A DNA stretch of 64,000 nucleotides from Betaproteobacteria bacterium. Its GTDB lineage: Bacteria > Pseudomonadota > Gammaproteobacteria > Burkholderiales > Ga0077523. This document shows positions 8,643-17,470 of this stretch, piece after piece; position 1 is the stretch's first letter; each line of letters opens with the position of its first letter. The notes under the pieces were generated by a model that worked only from the letters and a program-made list of their open reading frames with translations, was not told the origin of the DNA and searched no databases. Position numbers and translations under genes: made by a program. Location: assembly GCA_016713305.1 (NCBI GenBank), contig JADJPK010000008.1:62001-126000 (forward strand), written 5' to 3'.

Positions 8643-10445
8643 ATGGCAAAGGGCATCGACCTTAGCATCGCCGCGCTCTCCGAGCGCTATCGCAGCGGCG
8701 GCTTCACTCCGGTGGATCTCGTGGAGGCGCTGATCCCCCGGCTCCATGCCGAAGACGCTCACCGGGTCTGGATACACCGTCTTCCGGAATCCCGGCTCCG
8801 CGCCTACGCGCAGACGCTCGCGGGCAAGGATCCTTCTTCGCTGCCCCTGTACGGCATTCCGTTCGCCATCAAGGACAACATCGATCTGGAAGGAACGCCG
8901 ACCACGGCGGCGTGTCCGGCCTTCGCGTACACCCCGTCAGGCAGCGCGACGGTCGTGCAGCGGCTGATCGCTGCCGGCGCCCTTCCGCTGGGCAAGACCA
9001 ACCTCGATCAGTTCGCCACGGGGCTCGTGGGCACGCGCTCCCCGTATGGCGCCTGCCGCAACGCGTTCGATCCGGCGTATGTGTCCGGAGGGTCCAGCGC
9101 CGGTTCGGCGGTGGCCGTGGCCATGGGCCTCGCGAGCTTCAGCCTCGGCACCGACACGGCGGGGTCCGGACGCGTTCCGGCGGCATTCAACAATCTCATC
9201 GGCCACAAGCCCACGCGCGGGCTGCTGTCCGCACAGGGCGTGGTGCCGGCCTGCAGATCGCTCGACACGGTCTCGGTGTTCGCGCTCACGGCGGCCGATG
9301 CGTCTCGCGTGATGGCGGTCGCGGCGGCGTTCGACGAGGCGGACCCCTTCTCGCGGCCCGCCGGACCCGGCGGGTTCCCGCTCGCCGCCGGATTCCGCTT
9401 CGGCGTACCGGACGCCGGGGCGCTGCAATTCTTCGGCAATGCCCAGTACGAGCATCTGTTCGGGGAGGCGGTTCGCACGCTGGAGGCGCTCGGCGGTGTC
9501 GCGGCAGAGGTGGACATCCGCCCCATGCTGGAGACGGCCCGCCTGCTGTACGAGGGGCCCTGGGTGGCGGAACGCTACGCGGCGATCCGCGCGTTTTTCG
9601 ACTCCAACGAGTCGGAACTGCACGATGTCACGCGACAGATCGTGGGCAAGAGCCGCGATTGGCGGGCGGCGGATGCCTACGACGCCTTGTACCGCCTGAT
9701 GATCTTGAAGCGCACGGCCGACAAGGTGTGGGATGGCGTGGACGTGATCGTGACGCCGACGGCCGGCTCCCACTACCGGATCGACGAGGTGGAGGCGGAT
9801 CCGATCCGGCTCAACTCGAACCTCGGCTACTACACGAATTTCATGAACCTGCTCGACTACTCGGCCACGGCCGTGCCGGCAGGTTTCACCCCCACGGGCA
9901 TGCCATTCGGCGTGACGCTGTTTGCACCGGCATTCAGGGACGACGCCCTGCTGGGCCTTGCGGGACGGCTGCAGGCCGCGAAGGTCGAGACGGGCGGTGC
10001 GACCGGCCATGCACTTGCTCGCGACGCGGCGGCCGTGCCTCGAATCGCCGACAGCGGCCTGGTGCGCGTGGCCGTGTGCGGGGCACACATGTCCGGGCTG
10101 CCGCTCAACCCCCAACTCACGTCGCGCGGCGGAAAGCTCGAAGCCGTGGTCCGCAGCGCGCCCTGCTACCGGTTCTATGCGCTGCCGGGCGGGCCCCCGA
10201 AGCGGCCGGGCATGGTGCGTGTCGCGCAAGGCGGCGGAAGCGTCGAGATGGAGATCTGGTCGTTGCCTGCCACCGCGTTCGGCAGTTTCGTGACCGGCAT
10301 TCCGTCACCCCTGGGCATCGGCACGGTGCAGCTGGAGAACGGCGGTTCCGTGCACGGGTTCGTGTGCGAGGCGGTGGCGGCGGAGGGCGCGGAGGACATC
10401 ACCCATCTGGGGAGCTGGCGGGCTTTCGTGAATCGCGCATCCTGA
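8643..10445 (+). CDS. atzF: allophanate hydrolase
   Basis: A 600-residue amidase-signature enzyme that converts allophanate to ammonia and carbon dioxide, the last step of the operon's pathway. The Ser-cisSer-Lys triad is visible: K77 in AIKDN, S151 in GGSSAGS and S175 in DTAGSGR, with the same relative spacing as in characterised AtzF. Residues about 445-600 form the C-terminal domain typical of full-length allophanate hydrolases. The start ATG 8643 follows AAGGAAGG and lies 17 bases after the carboxylase stop. The window therefore holds a complete carboxylation, deimination and hydrolysis route. Confidence 0.93.
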   Translation: MAKGIDLSIAALSERYRSGGFTPVDLVEALIPRLHAEDAHRVWIHRLPESRLRAYAQTLAGKDPSSLPLYGIPFAIKDNIDLEGTPTTAACPAFAYTPSGSATVVQRLIAAGALPLGKTNLDQFATGLVGTRSPYGACRNAFDPAYVSGGSSAGSAVAVAMGLASFSLGTDTAGSGRVPAAFNNLIGHKPTRGLLSAQGVVPACRSLDTVSVFALTAADASRVMAVAAAFDEADPFSRPAGPGGFPLAAGFRFGVPDAGALQFFGNAQYEHLFGEAVRTLEALGGVAAEVDIRPMLETARLLYEGPWVAERYAAIRAFFDSNESELHDVTRQIVGKSRDWRAADAYDALYRLMILKRTADKVWDGVDVIVTPTAGSHYRIDEVEADPIRLNSNLGYYTNFMNLLDYSATAVPAGFTPTGMPFGVTLFAPAFRDDALLGLAGRLQAAKVETGGATGHALARDAAAVPRIADSGLVRVAVCGAHMSGLPLNPQLTSRGGKLEAVVRSAPCYRFYALPGGPPKRPGMVRVAQGGGSVEMEIWSLPATAFGSFVTGIPSPLGIGTVQLENGGSVHGFVCEAVAAEGAEDITHLGSWRAFVNRAS

Positions 10446-10485
10446 CGGGTCGAACCCCGGGGCCGATGCCGTACGATTCGGCCCC

Positions 10486-11862
10486 ATGGAAAACCCAACG
10501 GCGCGGCGGCAGGACCACTGGACGGGCAGGCTCGGCTTCATCCTGGCCACCATAGGATCGGCCGTCGGCCTGGGCAGCATCTGGAAGTTTCCCTACGAGG
10601 TCGGCGCCAACGGCGGCAGCTCGTTTGTCCTGTTGTATCTCCTCGGACTGGTGCTGATCGTCGTGCCCCTCATGTTCGCCGAGTTTGCGCTCGGGCGCCG
10701 CGGCCAGGGGGATCCCGCGACCGCGTTGAGTGTGCTTGCTGCGCGGCACCGCGCCAGCCGCCGGTGGACGTGGATCGGTGTGGTCGGCGTGGCCACCGGC
10801 TTTCTGGTGCTGAGCTTCTACGCGGTGATCGGCGGGTGGACACTCGGCTACGCGCTGCAGACCGCGGTGCAGGGCCTGCCGGGCACCGAACCACAACGGG
10901 TGGCGCAGCGCTTCGACGAGTTTCTCGCCTCGCCGCTTTCTCTCATCGCCTATCAGGCCGTGTTTCTGGCGCTGACGGCGGCCATCGTGGCGCGGGGCGT
11001 CGTCCGCGGAATCGAGGCGGCGTCGAAAATCCTGATGCCGTTGCTGGCCGTGCTGATGATCTTCCTCGCCGGCTATTCGGTCGTGGAGGGCGACGTGGCG
11101 CGAACCGTCGACTTCCTGCTGCGCTTCGATCCCGCGGGTTTCAACGCGCGCAGCGCGCTGGATGCGCTCGGGCTCGGGTTCTTTTCCATCGGCGTCGGCA
11201 TGGGGCTCATGATCACGTACGCGGCCTACGGTGGCCCCGAGGTCGATCTCCGGCAGGTGGCGGTCGTCTCGGTGCTCGGTGACACGGCCATCTCGTTTCT
11301 TGCCGGGCTCACCGTGTTTCCCATCGTGTTCGCCAACGGACTGGATCCGGCGGCCGGTCCCGGCCTCGTCTTCGTGACCCTTCCGCTCGCGTTCGCGCGC
11401 ATGCCCTTCGGCACGCTCGTGGCGGTGGCCTTCTTCGTGCTGCTGCTGGTCGCCGCGCTCGCCTCCGCCATCTCGATGCTGGAACTGGTGGTGGCTCCGC
11501 TCGTGCGGCGTTTCGGCTGGACCCGCCCTCGCGCATGCCTTGCTGCATCGCTCGCTTGTTTCGTTGCGGGGCTGGCCACCGTCTTCTCGTTCAACGAGTG
11601 GGCGCAGTGGCATCCGCTGGGCATGGTGTCGGGGTTCGAGACCGCCACCGTCTATGACCTCGTGGACCACCTCACGTCGAACGTGATGCTGCCGCTCACG
11701 GGCCTCGCGATCTCGATCTTCGCCGGATGGGTTCTCCCCGCAAACGTTCTCGTCGACGAGCTCCGCCTGGGCGCCGCTGCCTCGCGGGTGCTCGTTTCGC
11801 TGCTGCGCTATGTCGTTCCGCCTGCCATCCTTCTGACGGCCCTCGCGCCTGTCTTCGTCTGA
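10486..11862 (+). CDS. sodium-dependent transporter, NSS (SNF) family
   Basis: A 458-residue polytopic inner-membrane protein with about 11-12 hydrophobic segments. The family signature GSAVGLGSIWKFPY is at 24-37, in the unwound first helix that binds sodium and substrate in LeuT-like transporters. The length fits bacterial NSS members, which co-transport amino acids or related amines with sodium. The substrate cannot be read from the sequence. It starts 40 bases after the allophanate hydrolase gene, so it might serve the same operon, but its neighbours downstream are unrelated. Its TGA overlaps the next ATG (TGATG). Confidence 0.88.
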   Translation: MENPTARRQDHWTGRLGFILATIGSAVGLGSIWKFPYEVGANGGSSFVLLYLLGLVLIVVPLMFAEFALGRRGQGDPATALSVLAARHRASRRWTWIGVVGVATGFLVLSFYAVIGGWTLGYALQTAVQGLPGTEPQRVAQRFDEFLASPLSLIAYQAVFLALTAAIVARGVVRGIEAASKILMPLLAVLMIFLAGYSVVEGDVARTVDFLLRFDPAGFNARSALDALGLGFFSIGVGMGLMITYAAYGGPEVDLRQVAVVSVLGDTAISFLAGLTVFPIVFANGLDPAAGPGLVFVTLPLAFARMPFGTLVAVAFFVLLLVAALASAISMLELVVAPLVRRFGWTRPRACLAASLACFVAGLATVFSFNEWAQWHPLGMVSGFETATVYDLVDHLTSNVMLPLTGLAISIFAGWVLPANVLVDELRLGAAASRVLVSLLRYVVPPAILLTALAPVFV

Positions 11863-12443
11863 TGTCCCTCACTTCGCGCGCGGCACTGAGCTGCCATCCC
11901 TCGACCCCGGAACCGGAGGTGGACTCCATCGAGGCCACCGTCTCCCTGCAGGACGACGGATCGCTCGCACTGGTTTACGTGCTATGCGGGCGGACCGATT
12001 CGCTGGACATCCCTCGGCTGAGGCCGCCGGTCTTCCGGGACGAGCTCTGGCGCCGCACCTGCTTCGAGGTCTTCCTCAAGCCCGATGCGGGACCCGCGTA
12101 CCGGGAGTTCAATTTTTCGCCCTCCGGCGAATGGGCGGCCTACGGTTTCGACGATTACCGGGTCCGCAACGCATGGCGCCCGGACGGCGAAGCGGCCACC
12201 GTCTTCGAGCGGGACGGCGACCGTCTGTGGTTGACGGCGCGGTTGCCCCACGCGTTCTTCGCGAAGGCGGCCGGGAGCCCGCAGATGCGTATTGCGCTGT
12301 CCGCCGTGGTGCAGAATTCGGACGGCCGGCTGTCGTACTGGGCGTTGCGGCATCCTGCAGGCAAACCCGATTTCCATCATCCGCAGGCGTTCGCTGCCGT
12401 GGACGATGCCCTCATCTTCTCGAAGGAAGGAACCGGCACTTGA
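11862..12443 (+). CDS. DOMON-like domain protein
   Basis: A 193-residue protein resembling the DOMON_DOH-like ligand-binding beta-sandwich found as a short single-domain protein in proteobacteria. The cues are the pattern WRRTCFEVFLKP near 63-74, YREFNFSPSGEWAAY near 80-94 and a C-terminal WALRHPAGKPDFHHP near 165-179. No signal peptide is evident. Related folds bind haem or sugars; no ligand can be assigned here. The ATG overlaps the transporter stop by one base, and the next gene starts within its stop codon, so the three are translationally linked. Confidence 0.65.
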   Translation: MSLTSRAALSCHPSTPEPEVDSIEATVSLQDDGSLALVYVLCGRTDSLDIPRLRPPVFRDELWRRTCFEVFLKPDAGPAYREFNFSPSGEWAAYGFDDYRVRNAWRPDGEAATVFERDGDRLWLTARLPHAFFAKAAGSPQMRIALSAVVQNSDGRLSYWALRHPAGKPDFHHPQAFAAVDDALIFSKEGTGT

Positions 12444-13636
12444 AGTTCGGAATCGATCGACTGCTCGACGATGCGGCGCTGCGCCGGCCGCTGGAAAACC
12501 GCCGTGTCGCGCTGCTCGCGCATCCGGCGTCCGTGACGGCGGACCTCACTCACTCGCTCGACGCGCTCGCCACGCTCCCGGGGTTGAACATCACCGCAGC
12601 CTTCGGCCCGCAGCACGGCCTGCGCGGCGACAAGCAGGACAACATGGTGGAATCGCCCGATTACGAAGATCCGGTCCACGGCGTGCCCGTGTTCAGCCTG
12701 TACGGGGAGGTGCGCAGGCCGACCGCGGCCATGCTGGACAGCTTCGACGTCATGCTGGTGGATCTGCAGGATCTCGGATGCCGGATCTACACGTTTGTCA
12801 CCACGCTGCGCTATGTGCTCGAGGCCGCCGCGGCGACCGGCAAGAGCGTGTGGGTGCTCGATCGGCCCAACCCCGCCGGGCGGCCCGTCGAAGGGCTCCG
12901 TCTGCGGCCGGGCTGGGAGAGCTTCGTGGGCGCCGGTGCGATGCCGATGCGCCACGGACTCACGATGGGAGAACTCGGCCACTGGTTCGTCCGGACACTC
13001 GAGCTCGATGTGGATTACCGCGTCGTGACGATGGAAGGGTGGCAGCCGGAGGCCGCGCCCGGATTCGGCTGGCCGCTGGGCGGGCGCACGTGGGTGAATC
13101 CGAGCCCCAACGCGCCGAATCTCTCGATGGCGCGCTGCTATGCGGGCACCGTGATGCTCGAGGGAACGACGCTGTCGGAAGGGCGCGGAACGACACGGCC
13201 GCTGGAACTTTTCGGTGCTCCCGACGTGAACGCGCGCCAGTGGATCGGGCAGATCCGGAAACTGGGAAACGTGGCGGGCTGCCGGCTGCGCGAATACTGG
13301 TTCGAACCGACCTTCCACAAGCATGTGGGCAAGCTGTGTTCGGGCGTGCAGGTGCACGTGGAAGACGGCGCGTACGACCACGCGGCGTTTCGTCCCTGGA
13401 GGCTGCAGGCGATGGCGTTCAAGGCACTGCGGATGCTGCAGCCCGGCTATCCGCTGTGGCGGGACTTTCCGTACGAGTACGAGCGCGATCGCCTGGCCAT
13501 CGATCTCATCAACGGCAGCGAACTCCTGCGCACGTGGGTCGACGATGCCGGGTCGACGCTCGCAGATCTCGATGCCGTCGCGTCTCCGGACGAGCGCAGT
13601 TGGGAGGAGGAGAGGATGAGCGTGCTGTTGTACTGA
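12440..13636 (+). CDS. DUF1343 family protein, exo-beta-N-acetylmuramidase NamZ-like
   Basis: A 398-residue DUF1343 protein. The start is TTG 12440 overlapping the previous stop, chosen because GAAGGAAGG lies nine bases upstream. Family landmarks are GPQHGLRGDKQDN near 55-67, VDLQDLGCRIYTFVTT near 108-123 and EGTTLSEGRGTTRPLE near 238-253. The characterised member, NamZ of Bacillus subtilis, removes terminal N-acetylmuramic acid from peptidoglycan fragments, so a role in muropeptide recycling is likely. No signal peptide is visible, unlike exported NamZ proteins, so it may act in the cytoplasm. Confidence 0.8.
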   Translation: MKFGIDRLLDDAALRRPLENRRVALLAHPASVTADLTHSLDALATLPGLNITAAFGPQHGLRGDKQDNMVESPDYEDPVHGVPVFSLYGEVRRPTAAMLDSFDVMLVDLQDLGCRIYTFVTTLRYVLEAAAATGKSVWVLDRPNPAGRPVEGLRLRPGWESFVGAGAMPMRHGLTMGELGHWFVRTLELDVDYRVVTMEGWQPEAAPGFGWPLGGRTWVNPSPNAPNLSMARCYAGTVMLEGTTLSEGRGTTRPLELFGAPDVNARQWIGQIRKLGNVAGCRLREYWFEPTFHKHVGKLCSGVQVHVEDGAYDHAAFRPWRLQAMAFKALRMLQPGYPLWRDFPYEYERDRLAIDLINGSELLRTWVDDAGSTLADLDAVASPDERSWEEERMSVLLY

Positions 13637-13674
13637 CCGGCGAGCACGCGCGCCCCCGCGTTCCGCCCGCCTTC

Positions 13675-13698
13675 GCGCCGTAGCGCGGACGGCGCTTT
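13675..13698. terminator. possible bidirectional terminator between convergent genes
   Basis: The arms GCGCCGT (13675-13681) and ACGGCGC (13689-13695) are separated by seven bases and followed by TTT. The element lies between the rightward NamZ-like gene and the leftward hydroxylase gene. The T-tract is short, so it would be weak or Rho-assisted. Confidence 0.4.
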
Positions 13699-13715
13699 CC
13701 GAGGGATGGGAATCC

Positions 13716-14399
13716 TCAGTTCTCCGCCCACATCCTCAGCAGGTTGTGATAGCAGGACGTGAGACGCACGACGGCATCCGTCTCTCCGTCCGCGGCGCGC
13801 AGTTCCATCACCGACATGTCGATGTCGAAGAGCAGGCGGCGCTGTTCCGGCGAGCGGATGAAGCTCTGCACCCAGAAGAACGACGCGACCCTTGCCCCGC
13901 GCGTGACGGGTTCGACCCGATGCACGCTCGAAGAGGGATACAGGATGAGGTCGCCGGCGGGCAGCTTCACCGTCTGCAGGCCGAAGGTGTCCTCGATCAC
14001 GAGTTCGCCGCCGTCGTAGTCGTCCGGATCGGACAGGAACAGGGTGACGGACACGTCGGTGCGGACGTTCTCGCGCGTGACGGGGTTGGTCCGGACGGCG
14101 TTGTCCACGTGATTGCCGAAGAAGTTCGCCGCTCCCGTGTAACGATTGAAGAGAGGCGGGTAGATCGCCCTGGGGAGCGCGCCGGTGATGAACAGCGCGG
14201 AACGGTCCAGGGCGGCCAGAATGATCTCCCGGGCCGCCTTCGCCGCTTCCGATTCCTGCGGAAGCTGCTCGTTGTTCTTCACCTTCGCCGACTGCGTGCC
14301 CGCCGTGATCCGGCCATCGGACCATGGAGCTGTGTCGATGAGGGACCGGACGTGCGCGACGGCCTCGGCGGACAGGACTTCGGGAACGTGGAGCAGCAT
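13716..14399 (-). CDS. Fe(II)/2-oxoglutarate dioxygenase, PiuC/YbiX (PKHD-type hydroxylase) family
   Basis: A 227-residue cytoplasmic hydroxylase. The facial triad is H97 and D99 (NHVDN) and H160 (SSVHRVEP), with a 2-oxoglutarate-binding arginine close behind (R167 or R170). The length matches the PiuC/YbiX family of about 226 residues. Such genes are regularly encoded just after catecholate TonB receptors and are Fur-controlled; the physiological substrate is not established. It lies 13 bases downstream of the receptor gene on the same strand, so one transcript is likely. Confidence 0.9.
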   Translation of the reverse strand: MLLHVPEVLSAEAVAHVRSLIDTAPWSDGRITAGTQSAKVKNNEQLPQESEAAKAAREIILAALDRSALFITGALPRAIYPPLFNRYTGAANFFGNHVDNAVRTNPVTRENVRTDVSVTLFLSDPDDYDGGELVIEDTFGLQTVKLPAGDLILYPSSSVHRVEPVTRGARVASFFWVQSFIRSPEQRRLLFDIDMSVMELRAADGETDAVVRLTSCYHNLLRMWAEN

Positions 14400-14412
14400 C
14401 CGGATCCCTCTC

Positions 14413-16548
14413 TCAGAACTTCACTTCGAACGTCACGCGTATGGCGCGCGCGATGCCCGGCACCGTGTGGCCCTGGTACACGCCTTCGTAGTACGACTGA
14501 TCGAACACGTTGTAGAGGTTGGTGCGGACGGTGTACGACGGCTGCTCGTAGGCGACCATCGCATCCCAGCGGGCATAGTAGGGCAGCGAGTTGGTGTTGG
14601 TCGTGTTGGCGTAGCGCAGACCCGCGCCCTCGACGCCCCCGCCGAACCGCCAGTCGCCCCAGCGGTAGACGGTCCAGAGGTTGAACGTGTGGTTGGGCGT
14701 GTTGATGGGCACCTTGTTCAGCGTATTGGCCTGCTGGCCCGTGGCGGCGTCGATGTTGGCGGTCATGAAGGCGACGGCGCCGAACATCTGCCACTCGGGC
14801 GTGATGCGGCCGGCCAGTTCCAGTTCGACGCCGTCCGTATGCCGCTTGCCGGCCAGCAGGTTCTGCTCGACGGTCACGGCGAGGTCGGTGTTGCGCTCGT
14901 TGGTCTTCTCGGACCGGAATATCGCGGAGCGGACCGAAAGGTCGCCCTGAAGCAGTTCCCACTTCGCGCCGACCTCGACGTTGCGGTTCTTCTCGGGCGG
15001 GGTGTTCGCGCCGCGGTCGTCGAGCGCGTACAGCTCGCCGGACGGATTGAACGAGGTCCCGTACGACGCGTAGTACGACTCCCAGTCGGTCGGCTGATAC
15101 AGCAGACCCACACGGTAGCTCCACACCTTGTCGGTCCGTGACAGCGGACCCGCGGGCGCGGGACGGTCGTAGTCGGCCGAGAAGTTGTCGTAGCGCGCGC
15201 CGATGACCGCCTTCCAGTTCGGGGCGAACTGGGCGACGTCCTGCGCGTAGATGCCGATGGTGTTGGCCTTGTACCAGACCTGTCCCGTCCGCGTGACAGG
15301 GTCGAAGTAGTTGGACGGCAGCGTGAGATAGGGATTCGGGCCGCCGACCGTGGTGGACGGGATCGCCACGGAGGATGCGTTGTTCCACCGCGTCGCGTCC
15401 TCGTGGACGAGTTCCACGCCGGCCAGGAGCAGGTGGTTCATGCCCAGTGCGTCGAACTTCGTCGTGAGGTCGGTCTGGCTCGTGAGCGTCTTCTCTTCGC
15501 CGCTGCGCCACTGCCGCTGCCGGTTGATCGTCGTGGCGTCGGTGAGGATCGTCGTGCCGCCTGCCAGCCGCGGCGCGACCGCGCGCAGGTCCCGCTTGTA
15601 GTCGGCATGCCTCAGGACGGTCCGGATATTCGTGTCGGCGCTGAAGCGATGGGTGTACGCCGCCGTGGCGATGCCCGTGTCGTTGCGCTCGTAGTCGACG
15701 TTCGCGAGACCGTAGAAGCGGTCCGTCGGCACCGGGATGGGTTTACCCTGGAAATAGGGAATGCCGAAGTCGGGAACGTTGTCCTCCCGCAGCTTGTAAT
15801 AGGCGAGGTAGATCTCGTTCTGGGTGCCGGCACCCCACACGTACGCCGGGGCGACACCCCAGCGGTCCTGCGATACGCCGCTGCGGAAACTCTCTGCGTC
15901 CGTCTTCATCAGATTGAGCCGGAAGCCGCTCGTGTCGCTCAGACCCTTGTTGAGGTCTGCCAGGATCCGCTTGTAGCTGTACGTGCCCAGAGTGACGGAC
16001 GCACTGTAGCGGTCGGTGGCGAGCGGCGTCTTGGTCACCTGGTTGATGATCCCTCCCGTGGAGCCGCGCCCGTAGATCATGGACGCGGAGCCGCGCAAGA
16101 CCTCGATGCGCTCGAGATTGAACGTCTCGCGGTTGTATTGCGCGATGTCGCGCATCCCGTCCAGATACAGATCGCCCACCGCCGAGTAGCCGCGCAAGGT
16201 GATGTTGTCGCCGATGCGGCCGCCTTCGCCTGCGTTGAAGGTGAGTCCGGCCACGTTGCGAAGCGCTTCCTTCATCGTGTCGGCGCCACGTTCCTTCATC
16301 AGCTGGGACGTCACCGTGGTGAGCGACTGCGGAATGTCACGCGGTGCCAGCGGCACCTTGCCGACGGTGGTGGTGCCCGCCTGGTAGGTTTCGGTGACCG
16401 CCTTGCCGCGGACCTGGACCGTGGGGACCTTGAGGTCGGATTTCTGGTCCTTGTCTATCGCCGTCTGGGCCAGCGTCGGTCCGGACATGACAAGGGCGAG
16501 AAGCGCGCTCGTGCGCAGGCCGCCTCCGGCAGCTGTTCTGGATTGCAT
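14413..16548 (-). CDS. TonB-dependent catecholate siderophore receptor (Fiu-like)
   Basis: A 711-residue outer-membrane receptor. The N-terminal signal peptide ends near PTLAQ. The plug domain (about 55-180) contains DIPQSLTTVT, LRNVAGLTFNAGEGG and VLRGSASMIYGRGSTGG. The rest is a 22-strand beta-barrel ending in VTFEVKF with a terminal phenylalanine. The TonB-box region is near VPTVQV. It imports ferric catecholate siderophores with energy from TonB. Its partner on the same strand is the PiuC-type hydroxylase. A promoter with an overlapping Fur-box-like sequence lies about 140 bases upstream, so iron repression is expected. Confidence 0.92.
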   Translation of the reverse strand: MQSRTAAGGGLRTSALLALVMSGPTLAQTAIDKDQKSDLKVPTVQVRGKAVTETYQAGTTTVGKVPLAPRDIPQSLTTVTSQLMKERGADTMKEALRNVAGLTFNAGEGGRIGDNITLRGYSAVGDLYLDGMRDIAQYNRETFNLERIEVLRGSASMIYGRGSTGGIINQVTKTPLATDRYSASVTLGTYSYKRILADLNKGLSDTSGFRLNLMKTDAESFRSGVSQDRWGVAPAYVWGAGTQNEIYLAYYKLREDNVPDFGIPYFQGKPIPVPTDRFYGLANVDYERNDTGIATAAYTHRFSADTNIRTVLRHADYKRDLRAVAPRLAGGTTILTDATTINRQRQWRSGEEKTLTSQTDLTTKFDALGMNHLLLAGVELVHEDATRWNNASSVAIPSTTVGGPNPYLTLPSNYFDPVTRTGQVWYKANTIGIYAQDVAQFAPNWKAVIGARYDNFSADYDRPAPAGPLSRTDKVWSYRVGLLYQPTDWESYYASYGTSFNPSGELYALDDRGANTPPEKNRNVEVGAKWELLQGDLSVRSAIFRSEKTNERNTDLAVTVEQNLLAGKRHTDGVELELAGRITPEWQMFGAVAFMTANIDAATGQQANTLNKVPINTPNHTFNLWTVYRWGDWRFGGGVEGAGLRYANTTNTNSLPYYARWDAMVAYEQPSYTVRTNLYNVFDQSYYEGVYQGHTVPGIARAIRVTFEVKF

Positions 16549-16681
16549 GGGTGGTGTTCCGCAGGGATTGGCTGGCGCGCGGCTGGCTGGTTGTTCGAAG
16601 GGTTCCGGGCGCGGGAACGTCGTGCCGTAGGCCGCAGCGAGGCTTCGCTCAAGCGGCGCACGAAGAACCGATATTCCGTGT

Positions 16682-16726
16682 CACGCGATTCAAAATGAGA
16701 GTAATTCGCGTTACGGAATGTGTCAA
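16682..16726 (-). promoter_or_regulatory. sigma-70 promoter overlapped by a Fur-box-like sequence
   Basis: Read on the minus strand, TTGACA (16726-16721) is followed by a 17-base spacer and TACTCT (16703-16698). The -10 sits inside GCGAATTACTCTCATTT, which resembles the AT-rich ATTCTCATT half of proteobacterial Fur boxes. It faces the siderophore receptor gene and would put the transcript start near 16690, leaving a leader of about 140 bases. Confidence 0.6.
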
Positions 16727-16785
16727 GAGTGAGGAAGGAATCTGGGCAGCGGCCCCTGTCCGGTCCCGCTGCCCCCTGTCGCGAA

Positions 16786-16813
16786 CACCTAGAGAGGTGA
16801 GCGATCGCTCACC
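16786..16813. repeat. overlapping inverted repeats: CACCT-AGAG-AGGTG and an 18-bp perfect palindrome
   Basis: GGTGAGCGATCGCTCACC at 16796-16813 is a perfect palindrome. The left arm of it also pairs with CACCT at 16786-16790 (CACCT, AGAG, AGGTG), so the two hairpins are mutually exclusive. The element follows the stop of the PepSY gene and precedes the receptor promoter on the same strand. It could be a regulator operator, since TetR-type sites often look like this, or a transcript end, although there is no T-run. Confidence 0.5.
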
Positions 16814-16822
16814 GGGAACACC

Positions 16823-17353
16823 TCATTCACCGCCGATCTGGTAGATCTCCTGCTCGTCGGCCTCGTCCTTCACTTCCATGATCTCGCCGGTGGCGGCGTT
16901 GACGGTGACTTCCAGATTGCGCCCGCCCGAGAGAATCGAGATCTCGTACCAGGCGCCACCGTCGGGTGAAACCTCGAACTCGACCTCGCTGGCATGGCCA
17001 GGGTGCCTGGCCAACGCCCGGTCCACTGCTTCCTTCAGCGTGAGGCGCGCGGCCGTCACGAACGCCGGATCGTCCCGCTCGACGTCCCGTTCGATCTCGC
17101 CCAGCGAACCTGTCTCGGCGCTGCATTCGACTTCCCAGGTCTTGCCGTCGATCAGCGATTCGATCTCGAACTCGTATTGCGGAATGCCGCCCTTCACCTC
17201 CAGCTCTGCCGACTTCACCTTGCCCGGCATCTTTTCCAGGGCGACCTGAAGGCAGTGCTCCAGCTGGAACTTCCTTTCCGGCAACTGCAGGCCACCCGCA
17301 AGCACGGGGGCCGAGCAGAACGCGACGAGACCTGCCATCCAGCGGACTTTCAT
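16823..17353 (-). CDS. secreted PepSY-domain protein
   Basis: A 176-residue exported protein. The start is placed at the ATG at 17353, which has AAGGAG a few bases upstream and opens a clean signal peptide (MKVRWMAGLVAFCSAPVLAG); the longer upstream frame lacks both. Two PepSY-like repeats follow, at about 30-95 (LEHCLQVALEKMPGKVKSAE) and about 100-165 (TLKEAVDRALARHPGHASEV), the second ending in VTVNAATGEIMEV. PepSY proteins are periplasmic and often inhibit peptidases or sense envelope state. The partner is unknown. It is transcribed away from the phosphoesterase gene. Confidence 0.75.
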   Translation of the reverse strand: MKVRWMAGLVAFCSAPVLAGGLQLPERKFQLEHCLQVALEKMPGKVKSAELEVKGGIPQYEFEIESLIDGKTWEVECSAETGSLGEIERDVERDDPAFVTAARLTLKEAVDRALARHPGHASEVEFEVSPDGGAWYEISILSGGRNLEVTVNAATGEIMEVKDEADEQEIYQIGGE

Positions 17354-17470
17354 GACGCTTCTCCTTGGTCGGTTGTACGGAAGAACAGTGCGGCAGACCC
17401 CGTGAACATTGTCAAGGTTCCACTCCACGTGGGGCGTCTGTCATAAAAACTTGATCCATCTGCAACGGCC

